Source of the DNA: a virus
Length of the DNA: 30,425 nt
Strand: one strand, 5' to 3'
IMG/VR virus record: IMGVR_UViG_3300030099_002624
Location: 1 to 30,425 of that record
The position numbers and the translations under genes are program-made. Positions within the stretch are counted from its first letter, which is position 1; every line of letters begins with the position of its first letter. The notes beneath the pieces are model-generated. The model saw only the letters and a list, made by a program, of their open reading frames with translations. It searched no databases and was not told the origin of the DNA. This document shows positions 17,666 to 23,245 of the stretch, in pieces.

Positions 17666-19650
17666 TGGCAAATGAATTTAAACACGCATCAGTTGGAACA
17701 GAATTAACTCAGGCAGAGTACGAAAGTACTACGTCACACGTTTTAGATTCTCAAGCAGCTGGAGATATTATATATGCTAGTTCTACTACTCAGTTATCAA
17801 GACTAGGTATAGGTACAGCTGGCAAAATATTACAGGTAAACTCAGGTGCATCTGCTCCAGAGTGGACTGCAACTGTAACAGGTGTTACATCTGTTTTGAA
17901 TACCAGTTTGGTAATTGGTAGAGATTCTGATAATGATATAGATTTTGCAACTGACAATACAATTTTATTTAGAGCATCTGGTGCTGACCAAATCAAACTA
18001 ATAGATGGTGCATTAGCTCCAGTTACTGACAATGATGTTGATTTAGGAACAAGTTCACTAGAATTTAAGGATGCTTTCTTTGATGGTACAGTAACTTCAG
18101 ATGCTTTTGCTGGTCCTCTTACAGGTGATGTAACAGGTAATGCTGATACAGCAACTACATTAGCAACTGCAAGGGCAATTAATGGAGTAAACTTTGATGG
18201 TAGTGCAGCTATTACAATTACGGCAGCTGGTTCTACTCTTAGTGATACAGTTCCTGTAAGTAAAGGTGGAACTAATGCTACTTCACTTGCAGATAAAGCT
18301 GTACTTATTACACAAGATTCAGGTACTGATACTGTTTCGGCAGCAGCAATGTCATCAAATGGTCAATTACTTATTGGTGGAACAAGTGGTCCAGCAGTAG
18401 GTACATTGACAGCAGGTAGTAACGTTACAATTACTAATGCTGATGGTGAAATAACTATAGCAGCTGCTTCTTCAAGTGGTGATATAACTGGTGTTACTTT
18501 GACTGGTGATGATAGCAATACTGCATCTGATACAGCAGGTAGTGCAGATTTTACTATAGCAGGTGGGTCAGGATTGACTACATCTGTTTCTGGAACTACA
18601 GTTACAGTAGCAGGAGACAATGCAAGTACATCTGCTAAAGGTGTTGCACAATTTAGTTCTGATAACTTTGCTGCATCTAGTGGTACTATAACAATCAAAG
18701 ATGGTGGTATAGTAACAGCAGAATTAGCAGCAGATGCAGTTACAAGTGCAAAAATAGCTGATGACGCTATAGGTAGCGAACATATAGCAGATGACGCAGT
18801 AGTTACTGCTGCAATAGCTGATGATGCAATAACCTCTGCTCTAATAGCAGATGATGCCGTTGTTAGTGCATCAGTAGCAGATAGTGCAATTACTACTGCT
18901 TTGATAGCAGCTGATGCTGTAACAGGTGCTAAGATAGCAGATAATGCAATTGATAGTGACCATTATACTGATGGTTCTATTGATACAGCACATATTGCTG
19001 ACAACAATGTAACAGCAGCAAAGATATTTGATTTGGCTAGAGGTAGTATTCTTTATGGAAATGCTAGTGCAGCAACAGCAGAACTTACAGCAGGAAGTGC
19101 TAATACAGTATTGACATCTGATGGTAATGATATTTCCTGGGCAGCAGCTAGTGGTGGTGGATTTGAAGAGGTTGATATGTGGAGACTTCATACATCTTTA
19201 ACAGGTGATGCAGACCCTATTAGTTCAAACTTAGAAAGAGTTGATACTGGTGGGTTTGCTGCAATCAAAACTGGTAATAGTGCATCTGGAATGTCAGAAA
19301 GTAGTGGAGTGTTTACATTCCCTCAAACAGGTATTTATAAAATAACATTTCATGCTACTTTGTCTGGAGCTGGTGGAAGTGGAAGTGCTGACACAAATGT
19401 TACTTACAGTATCAAAACAACAAATAACAATGGAACTAGCTATACTACTAATACTTCTCACCTTTTGCTTTCTTTATATAACGCATCAGCTCAAACAAGT
19501 GGAACAACTCATATGATATTTGATGTAACAGATACTTCACAGGACAAAGTTGCATTCAAAGTTGGAGGACAAGCTGCAAGTAATAAGACTGAGGGTTGGA
19601 GTGATATTAGTTACACTTACTTTCTTTTTGAAAGATTAGGGGATACATAA
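17665..19650 (+). CDS. Tail fibre/spike with pentad-type repeats and C1q-like tip
   Basis: A 661-residue fibre protein with three parts. Residues 1-~350 are beta-structured, with phage-fibre-like stretches (GKILQVNSGASAPEWT; TVPVSKGGTNATSLADKAVL is the usual fibre 'SKGGTGATS' motif). Residues about 351-455 are an array of ~8-11-residue repeats of the type I-A-D-D-A-[IV]-x-[ST]-x-x. Residues ~496-661 form a compact domain with the signature of a C1q/TNF-like jelly-roll (GVFTFPQTGIYKITFHATL ... YFLFERLG). Such tips trimerise and often recognise the host surface. The start follows the previous stop by TAATG. This is the best receptor-binding candidate of the window. The C-terminal sequence is echoed in a tiny reading frame just downstream. 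Confidence 0.85.
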   Translation: MANEFKHASVGTELTQAEYESTTSHVLDSQAAGDIIYASSTTQLSRLGIGTAGKILQVNSGASAPEWTATVTGVTSVLNTSLVIGRDSDNDIDFATDNTILFRASGADQIKLIDGALAPVTDNDVDLGTSSLEFKDAFFDGTVTSDAFAGPLTGDVTGNADTATTLATARAINGVNFDGSAAITITAAGSTLSDTVPVSKGGTNATSLADKAVLITQDSGTDTVSAAAMSSNGQLLIGGTSGPAVGTLTAGSNVTITNADGEITIAAASSSGDITGVTLTGDDSNTASDTAGSADFTIAGGSGLTTSVSGTTVTVAGDNASTSAKGVAQFSSDNFAASSGTITIKDGGIVTAELAADAVTSAKIADDAIGSEHIADDAVVTAAIADDAITSALIADDAVVSASVADSAITTALIAADAVTGAKIADNAIDSDHYTDGSIDTAHIADNNVTAAKIFDLARGSILYGNASAATAELTAGSANTVLTSDGNDISWAAASGGGFEEVDMWRLHTSLTGDADPISSNLERVDTGGFAAIKTGNSASGMSESSGVFTFPQTGIYKITFHATLSGAGGSGSADTNVTYSIKTTNNNGTSYTTNTSHLLLSLYNASAQTSGTTHMIFDVTDTSQDKVAFKVGGQAASNKTEGWSDISYTYFLFERLGDT

Positions 19651-19654
19651 TACA

Positions 19655-19690
19655 ATGAATATAACATTTAGTAGATTAGGAGAAATATAA
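19655..19690 (+). other. 11-codon frame resembling the end of the tail fibre
   Basis: Between the fibre and the next gene is the frame MNITFSRLGEI. It looks like the fibre's own last residues (YFLFERLGDT): F-x-R-L-G-[DE]-[TI] followed by a stop. The nucleotide match is also visible (AGATTAGGGGATACATAA against AGATTAGGAGAAATATAA). It may be the relic of an exchanged or duplicated C-terminal domain. It also carries the AGGAG that serves the next gene, so the similarity could be partly functional. It is not proposed as a coding gene. Confidence 0.4.
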
Positions 19691-19691
19691 A

Positions 19692-20030
19692 ATGGCAGGT
19701 GGTTCATTAAGACCAAATCATATTGAAGATGTTCTTGTAACATTAAATACAGGACAATGGTTTGGTTGGTCAGATAGTTCAAATAAAGTTTATGCAAACC
19801 TAACTGTTGCTAGTGGTTACAGTAAACCAACAGAGTCAACTTTGACTACAAAGTTAGCCGAACTACAGGCAGCTTATGATGCAGATAACGCTACATATAG
19901 ACTCAACAGGAAAGCAGAATACCCTAGTATTGGTGACCAATTAGATATGCAATATCATGACGCAGTCAATGGTACAACTACATGGAAGGATGCTATTGCA
20001 GCAGTCAAGAGTAAATACGCAAAATCATAA
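19692..20030 (+). CDS. Small tail-associated protein of the XkdW-like type, unknown function
   Basis: A 112-residue protein right after the fibre gene, with TTAGGAGAAATATAAA upstream of its ATG. The C-terminal half, RKAEYPSIGDQLDMQYHDAV followed by TTWKDAIAAVKSKYAKS, matches a pattern frequently seen in small proteins after tail-fibre genes (Y-P-x-x-x-[ED]-Q-L-D-x-x-[YF]-H-D ... W-x-x-x-I-x-x-[IV]-K), where they are thought to act in fibre assembly or as tail chaperones. That function is inferred. The N-terminal half includes a short beta motif (TGQWFGWSDSSNKVYAN). Confidence 0.7.
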   Translation: MAGGSLRPNHIEDVLVTLNTGQWFGWSDSSNKVYANLTVASGYSKPTESTLTTKLAELQAAYDADNATYRLNRKAEYPSIGDQLDMQYHDAVNGTTTWKDAIAAVKSKYAKS

Positions 20031-20062
20031 TATATAAGTTATTATAAAAAAAGGAGATAATC

Positions 20063-20242
20063 ATGGAACAAGAAAATTTAGGAACAATAATTATGGATGA
20101 TGTGCTTTTGTTGTGCAAACTTAATAAAGGTTTTGAAGCACAATTAATTCTAATAGCACAAACAAGAATGAATATAGAAAAGAAAGGAACTACAAATGGC
20201 ATACGGAATGAAGACCAAGAAAAAGTCAATGAAAAAAAATAG
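20063..20242 (+). CDS. Short 59-residue hypothetical protein
   Basis: A frame MEQENLGTIIMDDVLLLCKL... of 59 residues with an excellent ribosome site (AAAGGAGATAATC before ATG). The N-terminal half is amphipathic-helical, with one Cys; the C-terminal end is charged and shares DNA with the overlapping next gene (its last 47 bases overlap the start of the 34-residue basic protein). No family is recognised. The strong ribosome site is the main support. Confidence 0.6.
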   Translation: MEQENLGTIIMDDVLLLCKLNKGFEAQLILIAQTRMNIEKKGTTNGIRNEDQEKVNEKK

Positions 20243-20300
20243 TGGTATGCGAAAAGCAGGCATGACTGCAAAACGTAAATCTAAAAAAAAGAGATACTAA
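20196..20300 (+). CDS. 34-residue very basic peptide
   Basis: MAYGMKTKKKSMKKNSGMRK and on to a KRKSKKKRY end: 34 residues, about half of them Lys/Arg, with Met and Gly as spacers. It starts inside the previous gene in another frame, with AAAGGAACTACAA upstream. The composition resembles protamine- or histone-tail-like nucleic-acid binders, and it opens a run of five such proteins, so I take it as genuine. The molecular role is unknown. Confidence 0.62.
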   Translation: MAYGMKTKKKSMKKNSGMRKAGMTAKRKSKKKRY

Positions 20301-20301
20301 T

Positions 20302-20475
20302 ATGAAAATAAAAAATGTAAACATAGATTCCTTGACTAAAAGACAACAAGCTTCTATGAAAAGACACGGCAAGCACCATACTTCTAAGCACCTTAGAGAG
20401 ATGGTGAAGTCTATGAACAGAGGTAGAACTTTTACGCAGTCACATAAATCTGCAATGAGAAAAGTGGGAAAGTGA
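20302..20475 (+). CDS. 57-residue basic, His-rich small protein
   Basis: MKIKNVNIDSLTKRQQASMK and onward: 57 residues with 5 His (RHGKHHTSKH) and many Lys/Arg, ending SHKSAMRKVGK. A helix-turn-helix-like arrangement is possible (DSLTKRQQASMKRH ... HTSKHLREMVKSMNRG). The order 'L-T-x-R-Q-Q-x-x-x-x-x-H-x-x-x-H-x-x-x-H-[IL]' followed by a 'T-F-x-x-S-H-x-x-A-x-x-x-V-G-K' end is a pattern I have seen in small marine-phage proteins of unknown role. It starts one base after the previous stop with no strong ribosome site, so it is probably coupled. Confidence 0.65.
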   Translation: MKIKNVNIDSLTKRQQASMKRHGKHHTSKHLREMVKSMNRGRTFTQSHKSAMRKVGK

Positions 20476-20549
20476 TAGGTGATAGAGTGTTTAGTTTTAT
20501 ATTGTTTATAGCAATGCTAATCACTTTATTATTTATAGGAGAAATGTAA
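20472..20549 (+). CDS. 25-residue single-membrane-helix peptide (GTG start)
   Basis: The frame begins with GTG overlapping the previous stop (GTGA) and ends at a TAA that overlaps the next ATG. It encodes MIGDRVFSFILFIAMLITLL and then FIGEM: almost entirely one hydrophobic helix (residues 6-22). The double overlap and the lack of any intergenic space suggest a translated, coupled membrane peptide rather than spacer. The GTG start and the weak ribosome site lower confidence. It also contains the ribosome site (AGGAGAA) for the next gene. Confidence 0.5.
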   Translation: MIGDRVFSFILFIAMLITLLFIGEM

Positions 20550-20740
20550 TGGCTACTAAAAAGAAAAGAAAATCAACAGTCAATCAAGCAGGTAACTATA
20601 CTAAACCTACTATGAGAAAACGATTGTTTCAGAGAATAAAAGCAGGTAGTAAAGGTGGTGCTAGAGGGCAATGGTCTGCTCGTAAAGCACAAATGTTGGC
20701 TAAACAATACAAGGCTAAAGGTGGGGGTTACAGAAACTAA
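20549..20740 (+). CDS. 63-residue basic small protein
   Basis: A Lys/Arg/Gly-rich protein (MATKKKRKSTVNQAGNYTKP ... GSKGGARGQWSARKAQMLAK) with a clear ribosome site (ATAGGAGAAATGTA). The motif K-G-G-x-x-G-x-W-S-A-R-K-A-Q-x-L-A-x-x-Y-K-x-x-G-G-G-Y is typical of short proteins in marine phages and often comes with the two basic genes that follow. It could condense or bind DNA or RNA; no enzymatic function is suggested. The stop overlaps the next ATG. Confidence 0.72.
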   Translation: MATKKKRKSTVNQAGNYTKPTMRKRLFQRIKAGSKGGARGQWSARKAQMLAKQYKAKGGGYRN

Positions 20741-20982
20741 TGGCTAAAACCAAACGTCAACAATCATTATCTAAATGGACTAAACAGAGATGGGATTATG
20801 TTTCTGCTAGTGATAAGAAAAAACCTAAAAGTAAACGTGGTAGGTATTTACCTGCTAGTGTTCGTGCTAGTCTAAGTCCAGGAGAAAAAGCTGCAACTAA
20901 TAGAAAGAAAAGAAAAGCAGGTGGAGTAGGTAGTAGAGCAAAATATTCAAAGAAAATAGCAAGAGGTGTTAGGAGAGCATAA
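20740..20982 (+). CDS. 80-residue basic small protein
   Basis: A very basic protein, MAKTKRQQSLSKWTKQRWDY followed by a KRGRYLPASVRASLSPGEKA core and a KKRKAGGVGSRAKYSKKIAR tail. The repertoire (W-T-x-Q-x-W, R-Y-L-P-x-x-x-x-x-x-L-[ST]-x-x-E) recurs in short phage proteins near the structural operon end. No catalytic residues are seen. It is coupled on both sides by TAATG overlaps, forming a tight three-gene unit with its neighbours. Confidence 0.72.
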   Translation: MAKTKRQQSLSKWTKQRWDYVSASDKKKPKSKRGRYLPASVRASLSPGEKAATNRKKRKAGGVGSRAKYSKKIARGVRRA

Positions 20983-21257
20983 TGGTTGCAAAGAAATATC
21001 AAAATCCTAAAGGTGGTTTGAATGCAGCAGGTAGGGCATACTTCAAAAGAAAAGAAGGTGCTAATCTAAAGCGACCACTCAAGTCTGGTACATCACCTAG
21101 ACGTGTAAGCTTTGCTGCTAGGGTTGGTGGTATGCCAGGGGCATTGAAAGATAAGAAAGGTAGACCTACTAGATTAAAACTTGCATTAAAAGCTTGGGGG
21201 TTTGGCAGTAAAAGAGCTGCTAGAAACTTTGCTAGAAGACACAAAAAAAAGAAATAA
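20982..21257 (+). CDS. 91-residue basic protein, DUF6321-like
   Basis: The sequence PKGGLNAAGRAYFKRKEG, then LKRPLKSGTSPRRVSFAAR, then a MPGALKDKKGRPTRLKLALK segment closely matches the small basic protein family usually labelled DUF6321 in marine phages and some bacteria (from memory; not searched). It is about 91 residues, the expected length, and basic throughout, ending ARRHKKKK. The function is unknown; nucleic-acid binding is plausible from charge. The gene overlaps the previous stop. Confidence 0.78.
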   Translation: MVAKKYQNPKGGLNAAGRAYFKRKEGANLKRPLKSGTSPRRVSFAARVGGMPGALKDKKGRPTRLKLALKAWGFGSKRAARNFARRHKKKK

Positions 21258-21260
21258 TAT

Positions 21261-21545
21261 ATGGTAGATAAATCTGAAAAAAATATTAAAGAGAAAGATG
21301 GGAATGTAAATCTAACTGGAACGCAGTTGATTACTTTTCTTATATTCTTTCCAATCGTAGTAGTGTGGTTGTTCCTCGCTGCTAGAATAGTTTGGAGTGC
21401 ATCAAGTAATCCTGAGACCCTAGATTCGATAGAAGGATTATTGACTGCTTTGGCAGTTTTGTCTCTGCCAGTTGCAGGTGGACTTTCAGAAATACTCAGG
21501 GCGTATGCTGCTGAGGTAACAGACAAGAAAAAAGGAGATGACTGA
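21261..21545 (+). CDS. 94-residue protein with two membrane helices
   Basis: The protein has a charged N-terminus, a hydrophobic helix at about residues 22-47 (LITFLIFFPIVVVWLFLAAR), a short loop, a second hydrophobic segment at about 60-80 (GLLTALAVLSLPVAGGLSEI), and a charged C-terminal tail (EVTDKKKGDD). This is the layout of small class II-type holins, but many small phage membrane proteins look alike and no lysin gene is present nearby to confirm it. The stop overlaps the ATG of the next gene after the intervening GATG, with GGAGATG acting as a ribosome site. Confidence 0.7.
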   Translation: MVDKSEKNIKEKDGNVNLTGTQLITFLIFFPIVVVWLFLAARIVWSASSNPETLDSIEGLLTALAVLSLPVAGGLSEILRAYAAEVTDKKKGDD

Positions 21546-22423
21546 TGAAGATAACATTCAAGTCAAAAACATTTCGGTTTCCTAAAATCTACATACCGAA
21601 GATTAAGGCAAAACTCAGTCTTCCAGTATTGCAGATGGCTATACCACGAATTAAAACAAAGTTAGGTTTAGGAGATAACTTTAAAAAAATAATGGGCATA
21701 TCATTGTCTATGGCAGGATTGATTATTATTGGCTCTGTTTACTTTGCTATTGCAGGAGTAAATCAAGCACCTGTATTTCCACAGTCTGCAACATATGATA
21801 TGGATGCAAGAACAGTTAATGTACCAGTAGGTAATGAAGGTTCGGAACTAACACAAACCTTAGCTTTGAATATTGGTGGTGCTAGGATAGAGTCAATTAT
21901 TATTGATGACATCAACGTAGGTAGTACAACTATTACAGACTCACTAAAGATATTCGCAACAGGTTCTCATTGGATAATGGTAGATGAATTACTAATAGAT
22001 AATCTTACTGCACCTGACTTCGTGCTAGGTAATAGTGAGATTTATGAGCTAGTTGTCAAAGATAACAAAGCAGATGGTAACTCATTCTCCCCTACCCTAA
22101 CCAATGGGATAGCAGATATTACATTAGCATCTACTCGTGGTGCAATTGACCTGCCAGCAGTTACAGGTTCGGATTATGACCGAATAGTCATCAACACGAG
22201 TGGTGCTGATGCACAGATAGGCAAGTTACACATCAAGAACTTGAAGGCGTATGATGAAGGCATTGTCTTGAATAACCTCAAAGTAGGTAAACTGACGATA
22301 CAAAATTCAAGCATCGGAGATGGTGACGGTATAGATAGTGCAGATTTTATTATCCAATCAGATACTAAGATTGCACAGTCAACATTGACTAACAATGCTG
22401 AAGTTCCAATTAGCGTAAAGTAG
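21545..22423 (+). CDS. Membrane-anchored protein with beta-solenoid-like ectodomain
   Basis: A 292-residue protein with an unusual layout. A strongly basic amphipathic N-terminus (KSKTFRFPKIYIPKIKAKL, repeated as AIPRIKTKLGLG) leads to one transmembrane helix at about 49-71 (IMGISLSMAGLIIIGSVYF). The rest, ~220 residues, is rich in short Ile/Val/Asp/Asn strands (ESIIIDDINVGSTTITDSLK; RIVINTSGADAQIGKLHIKN; LNNLKVGKLTIQNSSIGDG) that repeat at roughly 20-25 residues, as in right-handed beta-helices. It could be a phage-encoded surface/envelope protein for host modification, exclusion or lysis control. No catalytic motif is recognised. It is coupled to the preceding membrane gene. The function is inference. 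Confidence 0.68.
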   Translation: MKITFKSKTFRFPKIYIPKIKAKLSLPVLQMAIPRIKTKLGLGDNFKKIMGISLSMAGLIIIGSVYFAIAGVNQAPVFPQSATYDMDARTVNVPVGNEGSELTQTLALNIGGARIESIIIDDINVGSTTITDSLKIFATGSHWIMVDELLIDNLTAPDFVLGNSEIYELVVKDNKADGNSFSPTLTNGIADITLASTRGAIDLPAVTGSDYDRIVINTSGADAQIGKLHIKNLKAYDEGIVLNNLKVGKLTIQNSSIGDGDGIDSADFIIQSDTKIAQSTLTNNAEVPISVK

Positions 22424-22430
22424 TTCTATT

Positions 22431-22583
22431 ATGATGGGTAAACTAAGACCACAGATATTTCTAGCAATAATTGTCCTAGCTGTTTTATCTGTGGTTGGTC
22501 TGTACAAAGGGCATAACGAGATTGCTAGTGGTGCTATTGGTGGCATCATTGCTCTAGGTATGAAAGTCCTAGAGTCAGAATAA
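22431..22583 (+). CDS. 50-residue two-helix membrane protein (holin-like candidate)
   Basis: MMGKLRPQIFLAIIVLAVLS then VVGLYKGHNEIASGAIGGII and a C-terminal ALGMKVLESE. A strong transmembrane helix at about 8-25 and a second at about 30-45 are joined by a short charged turn. A length of 50 residues (or 49 if the second ATG is used) with two helices recalls very small holins/pinholins, but the call is by shape only. It sits 7 bases after the membrane-anchored gene and is the last gene of the plus-strand late operon before the regulatory gap. Confidence 0.6.
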   Translation: MMGKLRPQIFLAIIVLAVLSVVGLYKGHNEIASGAIGGIIALGMKVLESE

Positions 22584-22620
22584 ACAATCCCCCCAAGTTT
22601 TGATTTCTAAATTAATTTTC

Positions 22621-22650
22621 AAAACAACAGTTTTTGTTTTAACTTTTTTT
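22621..22650 (+). terminator. Weak hairpin + U-tract ending the late operon
   Basis: AAAACAA (22621-22627) pairs with TTGTTTT (22634-22640) around a short loop. After AAC, a run of seven T residues follows (22644-22650). The stem is A/U-rich, so efficiency may be low, and a competing pairing exists between GTTTTGA upstream and TCAAAAC. It is the first terminator-like element after the last gene of the long plus-strand operon. Confidence 0.5.
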
Positions 22651-22690
22651 ATAAACAAGATGATGTCTTTACGTTTAAAATTATTTCACA

Positions 22691-22719
22691 AATTAAATAT
22701 AAAATAATTGTGATAGAAT
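22691..22719 (+). promoter_or_regulatory. Extended -10 promoter before the 68-residue gene
   Basis: TGATAGAAT at 22711-22719 is an extended -10 element (TG-n-TAGAAT), about 21 bases before a strong ribosome site (AGGAAGGAGAGTAAT) and the ATG at 22741. The -35 region at 22691-22696 (AATTAA) is poor, as is usual for extended -10 promoters. The predicted RNA would start near 22726, leaving a ~15-base leader. The same TG-n-TAxAAT form occurs at 22981-22989 on this strand and at 26484-26491 on the other. Confidence 0.55.
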
Positions 22720-22740
22720 GTTACCAGGAAGGAGAGTAAT

Positions 22741-22947
22741 ATGTTCAATAATATAGCAAGTCTTTTCTTGAGTAAAGAGAAGAAAGTATTACTTGATTTA
22801 GCAATGCACATAGTTCAGTCTTTGGATACCAAAGAAGAAAGACTAGCAGCAGCAAATACAGTAATGGAAGCACTAAAAGATGGCAAGATTACAACTATAG
22901 AGTGGACCAAGATAGGCAAATCTCTAGGTGTATTTGGTAAAAAATAA
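22741..22947 (+). CDS. 68-residue helical protein of its own transcription unit
   Basis: The protein (MFNNIASLFLSKEKKVLLDL ... LDTKEERLAAANTVMEALKD ... TTIEWTKIGKSLGVFGKK) looks like a small helical bundle, with a short hydrophobic N-terminal end and amphipathic charged helices. No membrane span or cysteine is present and no family is recognised. It has its own extended -10 promoter and a strong ribosome site, and it is separated from the late operon by a terminator-like element, so it is probably expressed on its own schedule. A similar small protein at a late-operon boundary is common in marine phages, but its role is unknown. Confidence 0.68.
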   Translation: MFNNIASLFLSKEKKVLLDLAMHIVQSLDTKEERLAAANTVMEALKDGKITTIEWTKIGKSLGVFGKK

Positions 22948-22960
22948 TTTTACTGTTAAA

Positions 22961-22989
22961 TTTTCTTTGCAGTCTTAAGGTGTTATAAT
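22961..22989 (+). promoter_or_regulatory. Extended -10 promoter for the putative small RNA
   Basis: TGTTATAAT at 22981-22989 has a perfect TATAAT and the TG-n extension. A weak -35 (TTTTCT, 22961-22966) lies 17 bases upstream. Transcription would start at about 22996, exactly at the base where the 5' arm of the structured RNA begins. No reading frame with a ribosome site follows within 110 bases, so the product is likely non-coding. Confidence 0.6.
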
Positions 22990-22995
22990 AAATTT

Positions 22996-23108
22996 AAGGC
23001 ACTAAACCATAACGTAATTAATAAGTATTCAACATTCTTTTTTAATTCATAAACTTTTTTTTTCATAAGATAAGTACGTTCTAATCCTTTGGTTTAGTGT
23101 CTTTTTTT
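22996..23108 (+). ncRNA. Putative ~113-nt structured RNA closed by its own ends
   Basis: The 5' arm GGCACTAAACCA (22998-23009) pairs with TGGTTTAGTGTC (23090-23101): 12 base pairs with one G-U, extendable by two A-U pairs into the start of the 7-T tract (23102-23108). So the RNA begins and ends at the same helix, with an intrinsic-terminator-type U tail. An inner helix AACGTA/TACGTT (23011-23016 with 23075-23080) adds 6 pairs. The remainder is a U-rich loop with two similar copies of C-U(6-9)-CAUAA. The single-stranded 3' segment between the two helices (23081-23089, CUAAUCCUU) contains an anti-Shine-Dalgarno-like UCCUU. No Rfam-type family is recognised. The pairing is seen directly; transcription is inferred from the promoter and U tail. 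Confidence 0.6.
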
Positions 23109-23112
23109 ATTT

Positions 23113-23154
23113 AAAAAAAATCTCCCCTCTAGCGAGTAAGAACTAGAGAGGAGA
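23113..23154 (-). terminator. Intrinsic terminator of the minus-strand operon
   Basis: On the minus strand the arms TCTCCTCTCTAG (23154-23143) and CTAGAGGGGAGA (23132-23121) pair over 11 of 12 positions (one A-C mismatch) around the loop TTCTTACTCG, and eight T residues follow (23120-23113). This is a classical terminator for the leftward operon ending at 23246. It faces the plus-strand RNA terminator a few bases away. The loop holds CUUACUC, the exact complement of GAGUAAG in early-gene ribosome-binding leaders. Confidence 0.75.
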
Positions 23155-23164
23155 CGAGTAAGAG

Positions 23165-23197
23165 ATGAATAAGCCATGAATAAGTTATGAATAACTG
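23165..23197. repeat. Three 11-bp tandem repeats (ATGAATAA core)
   Basis: ATGAATAAGCC, ATGAATAAGTT and ATGAATAACTG lie head to tail at 23165, 23176 and 23187, spaced by 11 bp (one helical turn). This is the layout of a protein-binding iteron/operator. On the plus strand each unit also forms a minimal ATG...TGA frame overlapping the next (ATGA). On the minus strand they read as CUUAUUCAU, complementary to AUGAAUAAG leaders elsewhere in this operon. The rest of 23155-23245 holds no gene that I can support. Confidence 0.7.
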
Positions 23198-23245
23198 AAG
23201 GAGAACTCATTTGCATCTCAATATAATGCTACATTATTAGTGTTA

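Noticed and set aside
18715-19030. Regular repeats in the fibre gene as a possible CRISPR or DNA repeat array
   Set aside because: The DNA copies are diverged, in frame and without unique spacers of constant length; only the protein pattern is regular.
22983-23066. A 27-codon frame on the minus strand (MKKKVYELKKNVEYLLITLW...)
   Set aside because: It lies opposite the putative RNA, beyond the leftward terminator at 23113, and the only AAGGA is too far upstream to serve as ribosome site.
23094-23210. A 38-codon minus-strand frame beginning ATGAGTTCTCC
   Set aside because: It runs through the terminator hairpin and U-tract, has no convincing ribosome site and has a repeat-derived composition.
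22584-23245. An attachment site or integrase region in the intergenic junction
   Set aside because: No integrase, tRNA piece or att-like core is visible. The repeats and hairpins there are better explained as terminators, an RNA gene and operator-like repeats.
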